Below, in pieces: positions 1-7,059 of a DNA stretch of 7,277 bases. The translations under genes and the position numbers were made by a program. The DNA lies in NCBI GenBank assembly GCA_027310325.1, contig DAIDBB010000189.1, positions 1 to 7,277 on the forward strand, in the 5' to 3' direction. This DNA is from a bacterium. Its GTDB lineage: Bacteria; Desulfobacterota; GWC2-55-46. The notes beneath the pieces are model-generated. The model had not been told where the DNA came from. It did no database searches and saw only the letters and a program-made list of their open reading frames with translations. Numbering within the stretch: position 1 is the first letter of the stretch; every line of letters starts with the position of its first letter.

Positions 1-2442
1 GAGCTTAACGATTACCTGAGGCTCCTGTTCGCAAGGGCAGGCCGCGTACACTGCCCGAAGTGCGGCGCTGCCGTCCGGTCCTACGACCCCGAATCCACAA
101 CGAGCGAACTTATCTCGGGCGATAGAGGGAAAACCGCCCTCGTGGGCTTCTCCGTGCCCGCAAAGGGCAGGACAGCGGAAGAGCTAACGGATGCCCTTCT
201 CCAAAAAGGCTTTATACGTGTAAAGTCCGGCACGGAAATAATAAATCTCGCCGAGGGCCCCATCCAGGGGCCTTTAACCGATGAGATAAACGTTATAGCC
301 GACCGGGTCACGCTCGATGAAAAGGCGCGGGGCAGGCTTGTCGAGGCCCTTGAGACCTCTTTCAGGGAGGGCGGCGGGGTCGCCTGGGCCGAAGTCTCGG
401 GCAAGAGGACTAGACGGTTCTCCGAACGCATGAGCTGCCCCGAATGCGGGGAAAGGGTCGAAAAACCTACGCCGCTCAACCTCTCTTTCAACCACCCTGT
501 CGGGGCGTGCCCGGAGTGCAAGGGGTTCGGCAACGTCCTCCAATACGACGAGGACAAAATCGTGCCGGACAGGCTCCTAACGCTCCGCCAGGGGGCCATA
601 GAGCCCTGGACGAAGCCCGCCTACGTATGGTGGTATGAAGAACTCGAAAGATACGCGTCGAAGTACCATATGGACCTGGACAGGCCTTTCCAGAGGCTTT
701 CCAAAAGAGAGCAGGACCTTGTTTTCAAAGGGACGAAGGATTTCGAAGGCATAAACGGGTTCTTCGAACACCTGGAGACAAAGAAGTACAAACTGCATAT
801 AAAGGTCTTCATCTCGAGATACAAATGGCAGGTCCTCTGCAAGTCATGCGGGGGGACACGGCTCAGGAAAAACGCCCTCGGCGTAAGGATAAGCGGCAGG
901 AACATCGCCGACGTGAGCCGCATGACAATAAACGAAGCGTCGGGATTTTGCAGGGACCTCAAGCTTACGGACTTTGAAAGGGAGATATCGCGGGAGATAT
1001 TAAAGCAGATAACCCTAAAGCTCGATTTCCTCGGCCAGACCGGGCTCGGCTATATTACGCTAGATAGGCCCACAAAGACGCTCTCAGGCGGAGAGGCGCA
1101 GAGGGTGACCATAGCGACGCAGCTCGCCTCCTCCCTCTGCGGCGTACTTTACATACTCGACGAGCCGTCGATCGGGCTCCATCCGGTCGACATAGACAAC
1201 CTCACGGGCCAGATAAAAAGGCTTTCTTCGATGGGCAACACGGTCGTAACGGTAGAACACGACCCGGCCGTTATAAAAGCGGCGGACTTCATAGTCGAGC
1301 TCGGCCCCGGGGCCGGGGAGCGCGGCGGAAGGCTCGTGTACTCGGGCGAGACAGGCGACTTCCTCAAAAACGCGCGTACTCTCACCTCGGATTACCTCTC
1401 CGGCAGGCTCCTCATACACGTCCCCAGATGGAGGAGGAACGGGTCCGGCAAATTCATCACGGTAAGGGGGGCGAGCGGCAATAACCTCAGGAACGTGGAC
1501 TTGAAGATACCCCTTAGGACGATGACCTGCGTTACCGGCGTATCGGGCTCCGGAAAAAGCACCCTCGTCGTCGACACCCTCTACAATATACTCGCGGCGA
1601 ATTTCGGCACAAAATCGGAGAAGGCCCTTCCGTACAGATCTATCGAGGGGGCCGGCAACATAAGCGGGGTCAAGCTCATAGACCAGGGGCCCATAGGAAG
1701 AACGCCAAGGAGCAACCCGCTTACCTATATCGGAGGGTTCGACGATATCAGACACCTTTTCGCGGGACTCCCTTCAGCGAAGGCCCTGGGGCTCACCCCC
1801 GGCCACTTTTCCTTCAATGTCCCGGGCGGAAGGTGCGAGGCCTGCAAGGGCGAGGGGGTCGAAAAGCTCGAGATGTACTTCCTCCCGGACGTATACATAA
1901 AATGCGCGGCCTGCTCCGGGAAAAGATACAGGGCGCAGGTGCTGGAGGTGAAATACAGGGGTAAAAGCATATATGATTGCCTCGAGATGACTTTTGACGA
2001 AGCGACCGGGCTCTTCCGGTCCGAAAAAAACCTTGAGAATGCCTTCTCCATAATAAGGGACGTCGGGCTGGGGTACCTGAAGCTCGGCCAATCCGCGTTG
2101 ACGCTTTCCGGCGGCGAGGCCCAGAGGCTTAAGATAGCGCGGGAACTGTCCGAGGAGGCCAGGGGGGACCTCCTTTATATACTGGATGAGCCCACGACCG
2201 GGCTCCACATGGATGACATCAAAAAGCTCCTTTCCGTCCTCGGCAGGCTCGTCGACGCCGGCGGCACCGTACTTATCATAGAGCATAACCTCGACTGCAT
2301 AAAGACGGCCGACCACATCATAGACCTCGGCCCGAGAGGCGGCGTTGACGGGGGCAGGATCGTCGCCGAAGGCCCGCCAGAAGAGATTATAAGGGCCAAA
2401 GAGAGCCTTACGGGGAAATACCTGAAGAAAGTCCTCCGATAG
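1..2442 (+). CDS. uvrA: UvrA, excinuclease ABC subunit A (5'-truncated by window edge)
   Basis: This is the DNA-damage sensor of nucleotide excision repair: a dimeric tandem ABC ATPase that finds lesions and loads UvrB. The reading frame is open from base 1, giving 813 residues against about 940 in the family, so only the N-terminus with the first Walker A is missing. Numbering from the first visible codon: a first CxxC (C18, C21); a UvrB-binding region at about 22-140; a zinc site C146/C149/C170/C173; a CxxC at C280/C283; signature LSGGEAQR at 361-368 and Walker B ending LDEP at 386-389 for domain I. For domain II: Walker A GVSGSGKST at 513-521, a zinc site C612/C615/C635/C638 with the C-x2-C-x19-C-x2-C spacing, signature LSGGEAQR at 702-709, and Walker B LDEP at 728-731. 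The presence of the UvrB-binding region argues against a UvrA2-type paralog. Some segments are divergent (LHPVD after Walker B I; GPIGRTPRSNP where DQSPIGRTPRSNP is usual). The stop is TAG; no clear intrinsic terminator follows. Confidence 0.97.
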   Translation, partial: ELNDYLRLLFARAGRVHCPKCGAAVRSYDPESTTSELISGDRGKTALVGFSVPAKGRTAEELTDALLQKGFIRVKSGTEIINLAEGPIQGPLTDEINVIADRVTLDEKARGRLVEALETSFREGGGVAWAEVSGKRTRRFSERMSCPECGERVEKPTPLNLSFNHPVGACPECKGFGNVLQYDEDKIVPDRLLTLRQGAIEPWTKPAYVWWYEELERYASKYHMDLDRPFQRLSKREQDLVFKGTKDFEGINGFFEHLETKKYKLHIKVFISRYKWQVLCKSCGGTRLRKNALGVRISGRNIADVSRMTINEASGFCRDLKLTDFEREISREILKQITLKLDFLGQTGLGYITLDRPTKTLSGGEAQRVTIATQLASSLCGVLYILDEPSIGLHPVDIDNLTGQIKRLSSMGNTVVTVEHDPAVIKAADFIVELGPGAGERGGRLVYSGETGDFLKNARTLTSDYLSGRLLIHVPRWRRNGSGKFITVRGASGNNLRNVDLKIPLRTMTCVTGVSGSGKSTLVVDTLYNILAANFGTKSEKALPYRSIEGAGNISGVKLIDQGPIGRTPRSNPLTYIGGFDDIRHLFAGLPSAKALGLTPGHFSFNVPGGRCEACKGEGVEKLEMYFLPDVYIKCAACSGKRYRAQVLEVKYRGKSIYDCLEMTFDEATGLFRSEKNLENAFSIIRDVGLGYLKLGQSALTLSGGEAQRLKIARELSEEARGDLLYILDEPTTGLHMDDIKKLLSVLGRLVDAGGTVLIIEHNLDCIKTADHIIDLGPRGGVDGGRIVAEGPPEEIIRAKESLTGKYLKKVLR

Positions 2443-2495
2443 TACGGCCAGGCCTTTCGCGTTAAGCCCCCCGACGAAAAACGTCACTCCGGAAA

Positions 2496-2513
2496 ATGTG
2501 AGTTTTCTCACAT
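2496..2513. promoter_or_regulatory. CRP-type operator palindrome
   Basis: ATGTGAG-TTTT-CTCACAT is a perfect 7-bp inverted repeat. It contains TGTGA-N6-TCACA (2497-2512), the exact core of the E. coli CRP consensus, and the left flank AAA also agrees with it. The centre lies 41.5 bp before the start predicted from the TATAAT at 2534-2539, the class II activator position where the regulator overlaps the -35 region. There is no T-run after the palindrome, so it is not an intrinsic terminator. The exact match is seen; binding by a CRP/FNR-family protein in this organism is inferred. Confidence 0.6.
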
Positions 2514-2546
2514 CGCTCTGATTACGCGGGTACTATAATTTAGTGC
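2511..2546 (+). promoter_or_regulatory. Putative activator-dependent promoter P1
   Basis: A perfect -10 hexamer TATAAT lies at 2534-2539, which predicts a start near 2546. The -35 position (about 2511-2516, CATCGC) does not resemble TTGACA, and there is no extended -10 TG. A weak -35 with the CRP-type palindrome centred at -41.5 is the classic layout of a class II CRP-activated promoter. It would transcribe the radical SAM gene with a leader of about 150 nt. The assignment rests on motif geometry only. Confidence 0.5.
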
Positions 2547-2609
2547 GGAGTAAGAAGTCATTGAAAATACTTACATGGACTTTCCATAATAAAAAGAAGG
2601 GCTTTCATT

Positions 2610-2674
2610 AAAGATTAAAAATAAAAGGGTAATTCGTCTTGACATAAATTCGACAAGCGGGTAATATTTAGGGC
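2610..2674 (+). promoter_or_regulatory. Strong sigma-70 promoter P2 with AT-rich UP-like element
   Basis: TTGACA at 2639-2644 matches the -35 consensus 6 of 6. After a 17-bp spacer comes TAATAT at 2662-2667, 4 of 6 to TATAAT, predicting a start near 2674 and a 23-nt leader before the ATG at 2697. An A-rich run at 2610-2626 sits at about -64 to -48, where an UP element would contact the alpha subunits. Two copies of AATTCG (2631-2636, 2647-2652) flank the -35 box and two of GGGTAAT (2627-2633, 2659-2665) are 32 bp apart. These could be repressor half-sites, though nothing confirms this. Confidence 0.65.
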
Positions 2675-2696
2675 ACCTGACCTAAAAGGACGGATT

Positions 2697-4184
2697 ATGA
2701 AAAAGATACGCTTCATCGAGCCGAACCCTCCGGATTTCCATATATTCACGAGGATGCCTTTGCCGAGACTCGGCACGGTGCTTCTCAGCACCACCCTCAA
2801 ACAGCACGGGTACGACGTCAAGACCTATGTCGAATCCGTCGGGGAACTTGACCTGAAAGACGTCCTCAGCGCCGACGCCGTAGGCATATCGACGATCACC
2901 TCCACCTCAAAACGGTCTTTCGAGATAGCCAAACTGGTAAAAAGGGCCGGGATACCGCTTTTCATGGGCGGCGCCCATGTGACCTACATGCCCGACGAGG
3001 CGCTTGAGTACTCGGATTTTGTCCTTAGAGGCGAGGCCGACGACCATATCGTGGACTTCATGAAGGCCATGGAAAAAGGCTCCGGGTTTGACGCCATACC
3101 GGGCCTGTCCTATAAAATTAACGGCGAAATATTCCATAACAAGACCGCCCCTTTCTGTAAGGATGTCGATAAGATACCCTGCCCCGACTTCACCTTGATA
3201 CACGGCATGGAGGACGAGGGACTAAAGAAATTGCCGATTGCGCCGATAATGACTTCAAGGGGTTGTCCCTATGACTGCAGCTTCTGTTCCGTTACCGGCA
3301 TGTTCGGCCAGAAATACAGGTTCAGGAGCAAGGAGCGCGTAATAGAAGAGCTCGTCCGGCACAGGGACTTCGGCGGCAAATGGGTGTTCTTCTATGACGA
3401 CAACTTCTGCGCCCACAAAAAGCGGACGAAGGAGCTCCTTGCCGCGATGATAGACAAAAAACTGACCCCGTCGTGGACGGCGCAGGTAAGGGTCGACGTG
3501 GCAAAGGACCCGGAGCTTCTCGACCTCATGAAAAAGTCCAACTGCCACACGGTTTACATCGGGCTTGAATCGGTAAACCCCGAGACCTTGAAGCTCTACA
3601 ATAAAAAGCAGTCGGTGGAGGACATAACGAACTGCATAAGGACACTGCACAAGAACGGCATACGCATCCACGGCATGTTCGTCTTCGGCTCCGACCAGGA
3701 CACGACGGACACGATAGCCGAGACCGTAAGATTCGCCAAGAAAAACGACCTCGATTCGGTCCAGTTCCTTATACTGACGCCGCTTCCAGGGACCAAATGC
3801 TACCGCGACCTCGATACCGAAGGCCGCATAATAACAAAAGACTGGAGCCTGTACGACGCTCACCACGTCGTCTTCGAGCCGAAACTCATGAGCTACTACG
3901 AACTTCAATCCGAGACCATGAGGGCCACGAAAGAGTTCTACTCCATAGGCCAGATAGCGAAAAGGGCCGCGCGCCTCGACCTCTTCAACGTCTCGATAAA
4001 GGCGTACGGCCACAGCCTTACGAAGAAGTGGATCAAGAAGAACCAGTACTTCCTTGAATATACCCGAGCGCTGACCAGCGCAGGCAGAAATATCGAACTC
4101 GCGGCGAAAAAGACCGCCGAGGACATAAAAGAGAAGTTCCGTCAGCTGGAACTCTCAGGCGCGATAGCTCTGCCGAAAAATTAG
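2697..4184 (+). CDS. B12-binding-domain radical SAM protein, substrate unknown
   Basis: This 495-residue cytoplasmic enzyme should reductively cleave S-adenosylmethionine at a [4Fe-4S] cluster, with a cobalamin cofactor likely. The N-terminal ~140 residues look like a B12-binding fold, ending near FMGGAHVT at 89-96; the DxHxxG lower-ligand motif is absent, as in most cobalamin-dependent radical SAM proteins. The cluster motif CxxxCxxC is C190, C194, C197 in the context SRGCPYDCSFC. The radical SAM core continues with FFYDDNF around 231-237, YIGLES at 287-292 and GMFVFG at 326-331. The C-terminal ~110 residues are charged, helical in character and specific to the subfamily. The start is well supported: AAAAGGA at 2684-2690 lies 6 nt before the ATG. 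Members of this class methylate unactivated carbons, form rings or modify lipids and hopanoids (BchE, HpnJ, HpnR relatives), but no feature here picks one reaction. The next gene, a lytic transglycosylase, starts 25 bp after the stop, so co-transcription is likely and a cell-envelope substrate is possible. Confidence 0.9.
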   Translation: MKKIRFIEPNPPDFHIFTRMPLPRLGTVLLSTTLKQHGYDVKTYVESVGELDLKDVLSADAVGISTITSTSKRSFEIAKLVKRAGIPLFMGGAHVTYMPDEALEYSDFVLRGEADDHIVDFMKAMEKGSGFDAIPGLSYKINGEIFHNKTAPFCKDVDKIPCPDFTLIHGMEDEGLKKLPIAPIMTSRGCPYDCSFCSVTGMFGQKYRFRSKERVIEELVRHRDFGGKWVFFYDDNFCAHKKRTKELLAAMIDKKLTPSWTAQVRVDVAKDPELLDLMKKSNCHTVYIGLESVNPETLKLYNKKQSVEDITNCIRTLHKNGIRIHGMFVFGSDQDTTDTIAETVRFAKKNDLDSVQFLILTPLPGTKCYRDLDTEGRIITKDWSLYDAHHVVFEPKLMSYYELQSETMRATKEFYSIGQIAKRAARLDLFNVSIKAYGHSLTKKWIKKNQYFLEYTRALTSAGRNIELAAKKTAEDIKEKFRQLELSGAIALPKN

Positions 4185-4201
4185 CGTCAAACTTAAGATC
4201 C

Positions 4202-4224
4202 AAAGGGCAATGGAGGTTCATATT
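4202..4224 (+). promoter_or_regulatory. Ambiguous ribosome binding site and start region of the transglycosylase gene
   Basis: AAAGGG at 4202-4207 is only 2 nt from the ATG at 4210, closer than usual. A better Shine-Dalgarno, GGAGG at 4212-4216, overlaps that ATG and lies 5 nt before an in-frame ATT at 4222-4224. Starting at ATT would give a compact signal peptide beginning MKRNFTKALL. ATT is a rare but real bacterial start codon (infC), so the true start is open. Confidence 0.35.
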
Positions 4225-5574
4225 AAAAGGAACTTTACAAAGGCTTTACTATGTCTTGTTTTCCTGACGGCTGGGGCCGCGGGCGCAAGGGCCGAATCCG
4301 CCCCTGAGGCGCGCTCAGCCGATACCCTTCAGGCGCAGGTCGTGGCTTCCATAGACAGGACAGTTCCGTCCCTGGGCACGGAAGCGGGCGCGGACGTATT
4401 TTCGCCCGAGTCGGCCTCCGACATGGCGGAGATCCTTTACTACGACAAGCTCTTAAGCACGGGCGCATACTGCCCGTCGTCCTATGACGCCGAGGTAAGC
4501 TACTCCGCCTCGAACCGGGAAGACATAAGCTGCTCTAACGCGTTCGCCCAGGCGAGCGGACCCGAGGTGCCGGTAGTAGTAAACAGGAACGTCAAGTCCT
4601 TTATCTCATACTTCCAGAGAAGCGGGAGGAAACACTTCGAAAGATGGCTCGGCAGGAGCCAGACCTATATGGCGCTCCTCAGGAACACCCTGCGCGAAAA
4701 AGGGCTTCCCGAAGACCTTTCATACATAGCGTTCATAGAAAGCGGACTCAACCCCACGGCCAAATCGAGGGCAAAGGCCGTCGGCATGTGGCAGTTCGTA
4801 AGGGGGACCGCCCAGAAATACGGACTCAAGGTCAACTGGTGGATAGACGAAAGGATGGATCCAGAAAAGGCCACCAAGGCCGCGGCCCGGTACTTTAAAG
4901 ACCTTTACGGCCAGTTCGGCTCCTGGTACCTTGCCGCCGCCGGATACAACGCCGGTGAAGGCAGGGTCTTGAGGGCCATGAAGAAGCACCGTACCGAGGA
5001 CTTCTGGACGCTCGCAAGCTACAGGCGTCCGCTCAAAAGAGAGACCAAGGAATATGTCCCGAAATACCTCGCGGCAATGCTCATAGCGAAGGACCCCAAG
5101 AGCTACGGCTTCGAGCTGAATCCGGGCGAAAGCCTCGCCTACGACAAGGTAAGGGTCCAGCAGGCCACCGACCTGAGGGTCATAGCCGAAGCCGCGGGAA
5201 CGACCACGGAAGAGATCAAAAGGCTTAATCCAGAGCTCCTGCGCTGGTTCACGCCTCCGGACTATCCTGATTACGAGGTAAAGATACCAGCCGGGACGGC
5301 CCAGCAGTTCGAAGAGAACATAAGCAAGGTCCCGGTGCAAAAACGTGTCGTATTCCTGAAGCACAGGGTCGCGAACAGGGAAACCCTCGCCAGGATCTCT
5401 AAAAAATATAAGGTCCCGGCCAGCGAGATAGCCTACCTGAACAATCTCGGCAGGACCAGGCGCCACGGCATAAGGCTCCGGCCCGGCACGGTCATATTCA
5501 TCCCGGTAAGGGCCGGCATGAAGAGCAACAATACGCTGGCGGATACCGTCTCCATCCTGGAATACCAGAGCTAA
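4210..5574 (+). CDS. mltD: MltD-like membrane-bound or periplasmic lytic transglycosylase with LysM modules
   Basis: The product would cleave the MurNAc-GlcNAc bond of peptidoglycan in the periplasm, forming 1,6-anhydro ends. It has 454 residues from the ATG, close to E. coli MltD. An N-terminal signal peptide (positive n-region, hydrophobic 12-24, likely cut after A26-R27-A28) directs export. No lipobox is seen, unlike E. coli MltD, so it may be soluble. Residues ~30-125 are a low-similarity linker with two cysteines, C88 and C108, that could pair. The SLT domain spans ~140-290: catalytic glutamate E177 in AFIESGLNP, GMWQF at 192-196, AAGYNAGEGR around 243-252, and EYVPKYLAA from 281. A divergent LysM-like segment (~312-365, with EEIKRLNPELLRW) resembles the middle of MltD, and a clearer LysM follows at ~384-433, ending in VIFIPV. 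It is probably expressed with the radical SAM gene upstream; a strong terminator follows 5 bp after the stop. The start codon is uncertain (ATG 4210 or ATT 4222). Confidence 0.93.
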   Translation: MEVHIKRNFTKALLCLVFLTAGAAGARAESAPEARSADTLQAQVVASIDRTVPSLGTEAGADVFSPESASDMAEILYYDKLLSTGAYCPSSYDAEVSYSASNREDISCSNAFAQASGPEVPVVVNRNVKSFISYFQRSGRKHFERWLGRSQTYMALLRNTLREKGLPEDLSYIAFIESGLNPTAKSRAKAVGMWQFVRGTAQKYGLKVNWWIDERMDPEKATKAAARYFKDLYGQFGSWYLAAAGYNAGEGRVLRAMKKHRTEDFWTLASYRRPLKRETKEYVPKYLAAMLIAKDPKSYGFELNPGESLAYDKVRVQQATDLRVIAEAAGTTTEEIKRLNPELLRWFTPPDYPDYEVKIPAGTAQQFEENISKVPVQKRVVFLKHRVANRETLARISKKYKVPASEIAYLNNLGRTRRHGIRLRPGTVIFIPVRAGMKSNNTLADTVSILEYQS

Positions 5575-5579
5575 TGACT

Positions 5580-5609
5580 TAAGCCCGGCAAAGCCGGGCT
5601 TATTCTTTT
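5580..5609 (+). terminator. Intrinsic terminator after the transglycosylase gene
   Basis: TAAGCCCGGC (5580-5589), loop AAA, and GCCGGGCTTA (5593-5602) form a perfect 10-bp GC-rich stem, followed by TTCTTTT. It starts 5 bp after the stop codon and closes the radical SAM/transglycosylase unit. No T-run occurs on the other side, so it acts for + strand transcription only. Confidence 0.92.
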
Positions 5610-5687
5610 ATCCTGTTTTTTCGCCGTAACTTTTCCGCACCGAGTAAACGATTTCTCGTAAAAACCTTTATTTTATGTTATCGTGTT

Positions 5688-5732
5688 GCAAGCGGCCTGT
5701 TTGAAGATTCGAAACAGGCTTTGCGCTTTTTT
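5688..5732 (+). promoter_or_regulatory. Hairpin with downstream T-run in the moeA 5' region (possible attenuator or terminator)
   Basis: CCTGTTT (5696-5702) pairs perfectly with AAACAGG (5712-5718) around a 9-nt loop. GCAAG (5688-5692) can pair with CTTTGC (5719-5724) with one bulged T, across an unpaired CGG on the 5' side. A run of six T follows at 5727-5732, 34 nt before the moeA ATG. This is terminator-like but imperfect. Because it precedes moeA with no gene between it and the terminator at 5580, it could control entry into moeA or be a second stop for leaky upstream transcription. It does not look like the Moco riboswitch as I remember it. I found no good promoter in 5610-5765. Confidence 0.4.
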
Positions 5733-5765
5733 GCGTTTAAAAACCGATATAGACACAGGTGATTT

Positions 5766-7004
5766 ATGATCTCAGTTAAAGATGCGGTAGAGGTAATCCT
5801 TAAAGAGATAAAGCCCCTGGGCGTCGAGAGCCTCGACATAATGAGCGCCCTGGGCCGCGTCCTCGGAGAGGATATAGCCGCCGCGAGGAACAACCCCCCG
5901 TGGAACAACTCCGCCATGGACGGCTACGCCCTGCGGGCCGACGACACAAAAGCAGCCGGGCCGGACGGCCCGGTCGCCCTTAAAGTAATTTACGACCTTC
6001 CGGCCGGACACGCTCCTAAGTCGGCGGTAGGCAGGGGGGAGGCCGTAAGGATCATGACCGGCGCCCCGGTGCCCGAGGGGGCGGATTCTGTCATCATGGT
6101 CGAGCTCACCGAGGCGGGGAACGGGACCGTCGTCATACGCTCGAAGGTAAACCCCGGCGAGAACATAAGGAAAAGCGGCGAGGACTTCAAGGCCGGGGAC
6201 GTGGTGATAAGGAAGGGGGCGGTCATCAGGCCCGCTGAGATAAGCATGCTCGCAACGGTCGGGGCCCCTTTCGTCTTTGCGCACAAAAGGCCACGGGTCG
6301 CGGTCGTCTCGACGGGAGACGAGCTTGTCGATATCAACGAAGCGCCCCACATGGGAAAGATCACGAACAGCAACGGCTACGCCCTTTCGGCCCTCGTCGC
6401 CGAATGCGGCGCAGTGCCGCTGCCCCTGGGCATAGCGAGAGACACGCGGGAGAGCCTGCGCGCGAAATTGGAGGCGGCGATGGAGGCCGACTGCATAATC
6501 TCCTCCGGAGGGGTCTCGGTAGGAGACTACGACTTCGTAAAGGACGTCTTGAAGGACATGGGCTCCCAGATGATATTCTGGAAGGTAGCGATGAAGCCGG
6601 GGAAACCCCTGGCCTTCGGCGTCATCGGCGGGAAACCTGCGTTCGGGCTCCCGGGCAATCCAGTATCCTCGATGGTCGCCTTCGAGCAGTTCGTAAGGCC
6701 TGCGCTCCTTAAGATGTCCGGAAGGAGCTCCATCTTCAGGGCGGCCCTAAACGCCCGCCTTACGAGGGAGATAAAAGTTAAGCCCGGCCGCATGAACTTC
6801 GTAAGGGCGGAACTCAAGATCGAGGATGCCGGGCTTACCGTAACGCCGCTCGACGGACAGGGCTCCGGCATCATCTCGACCACGGTGCGGGCGAATTCCT
6901 ACGTGATAGTGCCCGAGGACTCCTCCGGCTTTAAAAAGGACGAGACCGTAAAGGTGCAGCCCTTTGACGAATCGACGTTTCTTAAGACGAGCTGCTCCTA
7001 TTGA
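5766..7004 (+). CDS. moeA: MoeA, molybdopterin molybdotransferase
   Basis: MoeA carries out the last common step of molybdenum cofactor synthesis: it inserts molybdate into adenylylated molybdopterin, releasing AMP, in the cytoplasm. The protein has 412 residues, the normal family length. Conserved sites aligned by eye to E. coli MoeA: D52 in NNSAMDGYA (E. coli D59), D140 in SGED (D142), E186 in STGDEL (E188), D256 in GGVSVGDYDF (D228), and K273/K277 in WKVAMKPGKP (K275/K279). All expected active-site residues are present, so the enzyme should work. FGLPGNPVSS marks the end of the MPT-binding (MoaB/Mog-like) domain, and about 340-412 is the C-terminal beta-barrel domain IV. AGGTGA at 5757-5762 is a good ribosome site for the ATG. 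The gene implies molybdenum or tungsten enzymes in this organism. mtnA begins 55 bp after the stop with no terminator between, so read-through or an operon is plausible. Confidence 0.97.
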   Translation: MISVKDAVEVILKEIKPLGVESLDIMSALGRVLGEDIAAARNNPPWNNSAMDGYALRADDTKAAGPDGPVALKVIYDLPAGHAPKSAVGRGEAVRIMTGAPVPEGADSVIMVELTEAGNGTVVIRSKVNPGENIRKSGEDFKAGDVVIRKGAVIRPAEISMLATVGAPFVFAHKRPRVAVVSTGDELVDINEAPHMGKITNSNGYALSALVAECGAVPLPLGIARDTRESLRAKLEAAMEADCIISSGGVSVGDYDFVKDVLKDMGSQMIFWKVAMKPGKPLAFGVIGGKPAFGLPGNPVSSMVAFEQFVRPALLKMSGRSSIFRAALNARLTREIKVKPGRMNFVRAELKIEDAGLTVTPLDGQGSGIISTTVRANSYVIVPEDSSGFKKDETVKVQPFDESTFLKTSCSY

Positions 7005-7059
7005 TATTCGTCATACCGGAGTTGCTGAAAAATAGATATAATTTGGGGACGTATAACCT

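Noticed and set aside
1084..1755. Long open frames on the minus strand inside uvrA, and similar ones under the other genes (for example 3255-4013, 4720-5466, 5772-6350)
   Set aside because: They lie wholly within clearly recognised + strand genes, are rich in residues expected from reading GC-biased codons backwards, and show no family motifs.
1..2442. UvrA2-type resistance or export paralog instead of repair UvrA
   Set aside because: The UvrB-binding region between the first CxxC and the zinc site at 146-173 is present; UvrA2 lacks it.
2473..2485. GACG-AAAAA-CGTC as a terminator for uvrA
   Set aside because: Only a 4-bp stem with no T-run after it.
2615..2821. A 68-codon minus-strand frame crossing the radical SAM gene start
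   Set aside because: It overlaps promoter P2 and the well-supported start of the + strand gene, and its product resembles no known family.
5641..5680. CGAG/CTCG short inverted repeat and TATGTT as an operator and promoter for moeA
   Set aside because: The stem is 4 bp around a 10-nt loop, the -10 is 4 of 6 and no -35 is recognisable; too weak to annotate.
7037..7042. A TATAAT hexamer just before mtnA as a promoter
   Set aside because: No -35 box lies at 16-18 bp, and the predicted start (about 7049) would leave out the likely ribosome site at 7045-7049, so it is probably chance in an AT-rich gap.
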